From assembly GCF_001183985.1 (NCBI RefSeq), contig NZ_LFZW01000001.1:1767812-1831811 (forward strand): 64,000 nt of DNA. The letters are read 5' to 3'. The notes under the pieces are model-generated. The model searched no databases, was not told where the DNA came from, and saw only the letters and a program-made list of their open reading frames with translations. This document shows positions 61,020 through 64,000 of this stretch, piece after piece. Numbering within the stretch: the first letter of the stretch is position 1; every line of letters starts with the position of its first letter. Origin of the DNA: Peribacillus loiseleuriae (GTDB taxonomy: Bacteria > Bacillota > Bacilli > Bacillales > DSM-1321). The translations under genes were made by a program, and so were the position numbers.

Positions 61020-61265
61020 TTGGATAAAGCAAAACAATATGTAGCGATGATTGGCGGTGTCCTGGGGGCAGTGCTTTTGTTTTTTCAAGCACTTGGCTTT
61101 GAGATAACTTGGTTTAATGAAACCACAATTGACGCATTTACGAATTTCTTGATTGCTGCTGTTCCATTAGTTTTAGCACTATATGGTGTTTATAAAAACC
61201 AGTATGTATTAACGAAGAAAGCTAAAAAGCAAGAGGAAGTATTGAAAAAACAAGGATTAAAATAA
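61020..61265 (+). CDS. Holin
   Basis: 81 aa. Two TM segments (MIGGVLGAVLLFFQALGF and FLIAAVPLVLALYGVYK) with a basic C-terminus (TKKAKKQEEVLKKQ), of the phiLC3/SPP1-like small holin type. TTG start 61020 with SD AAAGGGAG, right after the previous stop. Followed by the endolysin. Confidence 0.85.
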   Translation: MDKAKQYVAMIGGVLGAVLLFFQALGFEITWFNETTIDAFTNFLIAAVPLVLALYGVYKNQYVLTKKAKKQEEVLKKQGLK

Positions 61266-61307
61266 GCTGTCCACACGGATGGCTTTTAAAGAAAGGAGCT
61301 AGTGTTT

Positions 61308-62018
61308 ATGGCAATTAATGACCTACCAAAATACAAAGATATTCGAGGAAGCATCCGACGTAATGGTCGATACCCAGTCGTTGGTACTGCTATAAAAGAT
61401 ACTCATGTTGTACATCACTCCATGACTGCTCAGCATTTAAAGGGATCCACTCCACAAGCTTTTGCCAATACTCACATAGATACAAATAAATGGCCAGGCA
61501 TTGCGTACGCTTTTGTAATCATGCCTGACGGGACTATTTATCAGTGTGATGATCTTGACCGAAGAACCTACCATGCGGGTGATATAAATACGAGGTCTAT
61601 TGGAACTTGCTTAGTAGGTGATTTTCGGAAAGAAGGTGCAGCAGAGAAGCCAACAGCAGAGCAAATGCAATCTCTTTATCTATTAAATAAGGAGCTATAT
61701 AAAGTGCTGTCAAACATGAAGATTACTCTTGGACATCAAGAATGCCCAGGTTATGCATGGAAGAACTGCCCGGGAGATACATGGAATTATAAAGATGTTA
61801 TTTCTGGAAAGATTTTAATAAGCGAAAAGAAGGAGGAACCAAAAGTGGCAGAACGCGACATTGATAAGGTTAGCGATTGGGCGAAAAAGGATTGGGAAGA
61901 GGCTATAGCAAATGGTTACTTTGATGGTACAAGACCGGGATCTCCTTTCACAAGGGAAGAAGCTGCTATTGTAATAAATCGTTTAAGGAAGAATTTATTA
62001 GAGTTGATAAGTAAATAA
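61308..62018 (+). CDS. N-acetylmuramoyl-L-alanine amidase endolysin
   Basis: 236 aa. Amidase_2 domain with zinc ligands in THVVHHSMTAQ, LGHQECPGYAW and NCPGDTW. The C-terminal 50 residues (SDWAKKDWEEAIANGYFDGT, SPFTREEAAIVINRL) look like one SLH-type wall-binding motif. ATG 61308 with SD AAAGGAGC. Lyses the host with the preceding holin. Confidence 0.93.
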   Translation: MAINDLPKYKDIRGSIRRNGRYPVVGTAIKDTHVVHHSMTAQHLKGSTPQAFANTHIDTNKWPGIAYAFVIMPDGTIYQCDDLDRRTYHAGDINTRSIGTCLVGDFRKEGAAEKPTAEQMQSLYLLNKELYKVLSNMKITLGHQECPGYAWKNCPGDTWNYKDVISGKILISEKKEEPKVAERDIDKVSDWAKKDWEEAIANGYFDGTRPGSPFTREEAAIVINRLRKNLLELISK

Positions 62019-62023
62019 AAAAA

Positions 62024-62056
62024 TCACCCGAAAGTTCCACCTTTCGGATGATTGTC
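62024..62056 (+). terminator. Terminator after the endolysin
   Basis: TCACCCGAAAG-TTCCAC-CTTTCGGATGA stem with one A-G mismatch; the following T-run is weak (TTGTC). Confidence 0.6.
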
Positions 62057-62131
62057 TCGATAAGTTTTATGACTTATCAATCAAAGTCTACTTGTAGTTT
62101 ACCCAGTAGAGAAGATATTAAACTCCATACA

Positions 62132-62163
62132 AAAGGCCCTTCTCTTAATTGAGAGGGGCTTCT
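62132..62163. terminator. Bidirectional terminator before the lipoprotein gene
   Basis: GCCCTTCTC / GAGAGGGGC stem. TTCTTTG follows in the + direction and CTTTTG in the - direction. Ends the minus-strand lipoprotein gene. Confidence 0.75.
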
Positions 62164-62171
62164 TTGAATTA

Positions 62172-62993
62172 TTAATAAGTAACCTCAAATTCAAAAGGTT
62201 TAATGTCTACTTCATAGTTATTAGATGAGCCTTCCATAAATACTTTTAATGTTCCTGATTCAGGTATAGTCGGATAAGCAATAATACCCTCAGTAGTTAC
62301 TCCAGGTAAAATATCTGATTGAATATCTGGATAATTAAATTCATTATTTTCTTCGTATTGCTTACCATCAATAACGAGTTTCGTATTGAAAGTATAGAAT
62401 GAAATGCTATCATTTGAGTTATTGGTAATAGTCACATATGCTCTAGTTTCTTTTTCTGCAATTTCAACTTTATCCAACTTTAGCAAGTAACCATGTTGAT
62501 CTATCTCTTTATTTATTTCTATTGTTTTAATTGCAGGTGCAAATGCTGTGGCGTAATCAGAAACCTCAATTTTATCAGCTTGTATTGCAGGTGCTGTAAC
62601 TTTCCCACCCATTAGATTTTCTCCTTCAAATATGTCCTTTATTGTTCCAGTAATATGTACAATGTCATCTGTTTTGACATCTAAGCTAGGATCCAAAATT
62701 GCTACAATAGTATTCTTATCACTATTATCCTCTGCAAACACTTGTAGGTATGTGCCGTCATCGTCTTTTTCTGGTTCAGTAAAAACTCTACCATAGTAAT
62801 CTACTTTACTACCCTTGTATTTTTTAGGATCAGAAAGCATTTTAGTAAACTCTTCTTTGGTTAATAATTTACTATTAGTTTTTTCTTTCTTTGGAGCATC
62901 TGCTTTTTCGGATCCTGATGAATTTTCAGCATTACAAGCAGTTAGAGCAAAAACAAGTATTAATAAAAAAGATAAACATAAAATTTTCTTCAC
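62172..62993 (-). CDS. Lipoprotein, conversion or exclusion candidate
   Basis: 273 aa. Signal peptide with lipobox FALTAC at Cys20 and a linker rich in Ser, Lys and Glu. A first domain looks OB-like (tRNA_anti type: KVDYYGRVFTEPEKDDDGTY, VHITGTIKDIFEGENLMGG) and a second is Ig-like, similar to DUF4352/DUF5067 (HGYLLKLDKVEIAEKETRAY). GTG start with SD AAGGAGGAA. Surface lipoproteins in this place can block superinfection; here that is inference. Confidence 0.78.
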   Translation of the reverse strand: MKKILCLSFLLILVFALTACNAENSSGSEKADAPKKEKTNSKLLTKEEFTKMLSDPKKYKGSKVDYYGRVFTEPEKDDDGTYLQVFAEDNSDKNTIVAILDPSLDVKTDDIVHITGTIKDIFEGENLMGGKVTAPAIQADKIEVSDYATAFAPAIKTIEINKEIDQHGYLLKLDKVEIAEKETRAYVTITNNSNDSISFYTFNTKLVIDGKQYEENNEFNYPDIQSDILPGVTTEGIIAYPTIPESGTLKVFMEGSSNNYEVDIKPFEFEVTY

Positions 62994-63089
62994 AATATTT
63001 CCTCCTTCGATATGTAGGTAAAATAACCTATTTGATACATTAAAAGATTACCAGTTTTGGATGGCGATTGTAAATGCCTAAATCCACAT

Positions 63090-63284
63090 TCATTCATCAT
63101 ATTCGTAAAGGTCATCTACTTTTACACCTAATAACCGCGACAACTTAAATGCTTTGTCCATCGGTATTAGCGCCTCCATCGTTTCGTATTTCCTCAACTG
63201 TCGCACAGTTATGCCTAATTGTTCGGCTATAAACGCTTTCCTTAATCCTTTACCCTTTATTAACTCTCCCACTCTACTTTTCAT
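63090..63284 (-). CDS. Small XRE-family HTH regulator
   Basis: 64 aa HTH (KAFIAEQLGITVRQLRKYET). SD ATTAGGTGATC. It diverges from the plus-strand operon that continues past the window. Probably controls post-lysis or conjugation-like genes. Confidence 0.8.
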   Translation of the reverse strand: MKSRVGELIKGKGLRKAFIAEQLGITVRQLRKYETMEALIPMDKAFKLSRLLGVKVDDLYEYDE

Positions 63285-63511
63285 ATGATCACCTAATAAC
63301 CGATTTTAATTTTAGTGGTTATGTCAAAGAGTTAATAACAGCCGACATGCAAAGAAAAGAGAAATTAAAGATCATCCACACGAAAGAAAGTGGGGGAATT
63401 AAGATTGTCATAGGCCAGTAATACTACTCCTCTTTCTACATCTCTTCTGTAACACTGTTACACGGTTGACGTTGGTAATTGTCACGACAAATGGAAAGGG
63501 GATGCTTAAAC
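63285..63511. other. Divergent control region between the small HTH gene and the next operon
   Basis: About 225 bases. Contains TTGTCA and TAACACTGTTACACGG (inverted TAAC/GTTA around 63451-63464). Probably holds both promoters and operators. No gene found. Confidence 0.4.
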
Positions 63512-63784
63512 ATGATAGAAGGGAAGGGCTTAGGCAATAAGAAAGTAAACCGAGTCGGTGTTTCACTTTCGAATGCGTTCAATCAGAAATTAAATAAGTT
63601 AGCTGTGGCCTGTAACATGAAGCCGACCACGCTTGCAGGACTACTTATCGAAAGAAGCTTGAACAATCCAAGATTGATATCAGATCTCCAAAATGAGCAT
63701 GCAGTCCACACTGCCTATAAGGTATTGCCGATTAGAGATTACGAAACTGGCGAACTCCTATATGTTTTGAACGAAAGGTGGTAA
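63512..63784 (+). CDS. Conserved phage protein, CopG-like candidate
   Basis: 90 aa. KVNRVGVSLSNAFNQKLNKL and CNMKPTTLAGLLIERSLNNP look like a ribbon-helix-helix or related DNA-binding protein seen at the right end of Bacillus cereus-group siphoviruses. ATG 63512 with SD AAAGGGGATG. Followed by a gene that runs out of the window. Confidence 0.7.
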   Translation: MIEGKGLGNKKVNRVGVSLSNAFNQKLNKLAVACNMKPTTLAGLLIERSLNNPRLISDLQNEHAVHTAYKVLPIRDYETGELLYVLNERW

Positions 63785-63790
63785 TACCGT

Positions 63791-64000
63791 ATGGAATGGA
63801 TAAGCTTCCTCACAGGTGCCATGGGTACAGCCTTTGCATTCGCCTTGTTTTCGAATAATGATGATGCCGAAATCGAAACTGAATTTGAAACTGACGATAG
63901 CGAACTTGAAGTAAATGACTTTTCAGTTAGACACGTTACCCTGTCATGCCAGACTTGTAGAAAACTAAAAAGGCATAAAGAGATTGAAGCTAACTTGTAT
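63791..64000 (+). CDS. Hypothetical phage protein, truncated by the window
   Basis: 70 codons visible, no stop yet. N-terminal hydrophobic segment (WISFLTGAMGTAFAFALF), then an acidic stretch and CQTC. SD AAAGGTGG. In related phages a protein of this type is followed by an FtsK-like translocase and a replication-relaxation protein, which would lie beyond the window (inference). Confidence 0.6.
   Translation, partial: MEWISFLTGAMGTAFAFALFSNNDDAEIETEFETDDSELEVNDFSVRHVTLSCQTCRKLKRHKEIEANLY

Larger units (their letters stand above)
22125..64000. mobile_element. Siphovirus-type prophage (left end and most of genome; right end outside window)
   Basis: Complete ordered modules are visible: lysogeny (integrase, ImmA-like, CI-like), early control, replication, ArpU-type late regulator, accessory island, HNH-cos-TerS-TerL, HK97 head, long-tail morphogenesis, holin-amidase and post-lysis genes. 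The left edge lies immediately beyond the glnA terminator. Phage-type genes still run rightward at base 64,000, so attR and the downstream host gene are not visible. Two early genes carry frameshifts; all essential structural genes are open. Confidence 0.95.

Noticed and set aside
1..64000. CRISPR arrays, tRNA and rRNA genes
   Set aside because: No regularly spaced identical repeats and no cloverleaf or rRNA-like sequence were seen on reading; the repeated cargo spacers are irregularly spaced terminators, not CRISPR repeats.

Overview
The window is a piece of chromosome from an endospore-forming, low-GC Bacillaceae bacterium (Bacillus sensu lato). It carries a conserved housekeeping and sporulation gene run followed by most of a siphovirus-type prophage. 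The host assignment rests on spoVS, cotE, spoVK, ricA, a glnR-glnA pair with a canonical GlnR operator, and the Bacillus gene order rny-ymdB-spoVS-(M19 dipeptidase)-tdh-kbl-miaB-ricA-cotE-mutS-mutL-miaA-hfq-spoVK-ynbB-glnR-glnA. No rRNA, tRNA or CRISPR array was seen.

Region 1 (1-22,125, host). Genes run almost entirely on the + strand. Exceptions are a TRIC-family membrane protein and a small Cys-rich protein that sits behind a sigma-K-like promoter and looks like a spore coat component. Intergenic gaps hold hairpin terminators, a structured roughly 170-nt element upstream of spoVS, a MITE-like element and decayed family repeats between hfq and spoVK.

Region 2 (about 22,125 to beyond 64,000, prophage). 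It is inserted just after the glnA terminator. On the minus strand are the tyrosine integrase, an ImmA-type metallopeptidase and a CI-like repressor. A divergent control region carries five 19-bp operator copies, one of them inside the cro-like gene. Rightward come small early genes (two of them frameshifted), a replisome organiser, a G39P-like loader, a DnaB-type helicase, a dUTPase, an ArpU-type late regulator and a catalytic-domain-only recombinase. A candidate late promoter follows, with four GGAC units spaced exactly 11 bp apart.

Region 3 (33.6-41.0 kb, accessory island inside the prophage). Between the late promoter and the packaging genes, where only small genes would be expected, lies a mosaic of cargo. 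It holds a probable Kiwa defence pair (DUF4868 KwaB-like plus 4-TM KwaA-like, in the reverse of the usual order), an ABC/OLD-like ATPase coupled to a PIN-domain nuclease, a stand-alone HEXXH metallopeptidase, a YkvR-like protein, a GNAT acetyltransferase with a possible leaderless promoter, and two paralogous zinc-ribbon genes. Almost every cargo gene is separated by copies of one terminator (GCATCC...GGGTGCTTTTTATT) and one leader (AGAAAGAAGGGTGAG), so the island looks built from exchangeable cassettes. The ATPase-PIN pair and the metallopeptidase are my best candidates for undescribed systems.

Region 4 (41.0-62.0 kb). HNH endonuclease, probable cos site, TerS, TerL, portal, ClpP-like protease, HK97-fold capsid, connectors, major tail protein, tail chaperones with a -1 slippery site, tape measure, Dit, Tal, baseplate protein, a seven-repeat beta-propeller tail protein, XkdX, a moron pair including a PD-(D/E)XK-like protein, holin and amidase. 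Region 5 (62.1-64.0 kb) has a conversion-type lipoprotein, a small HTH protein and the start of a further plus-strand operon. The right attachment site is not in the window.
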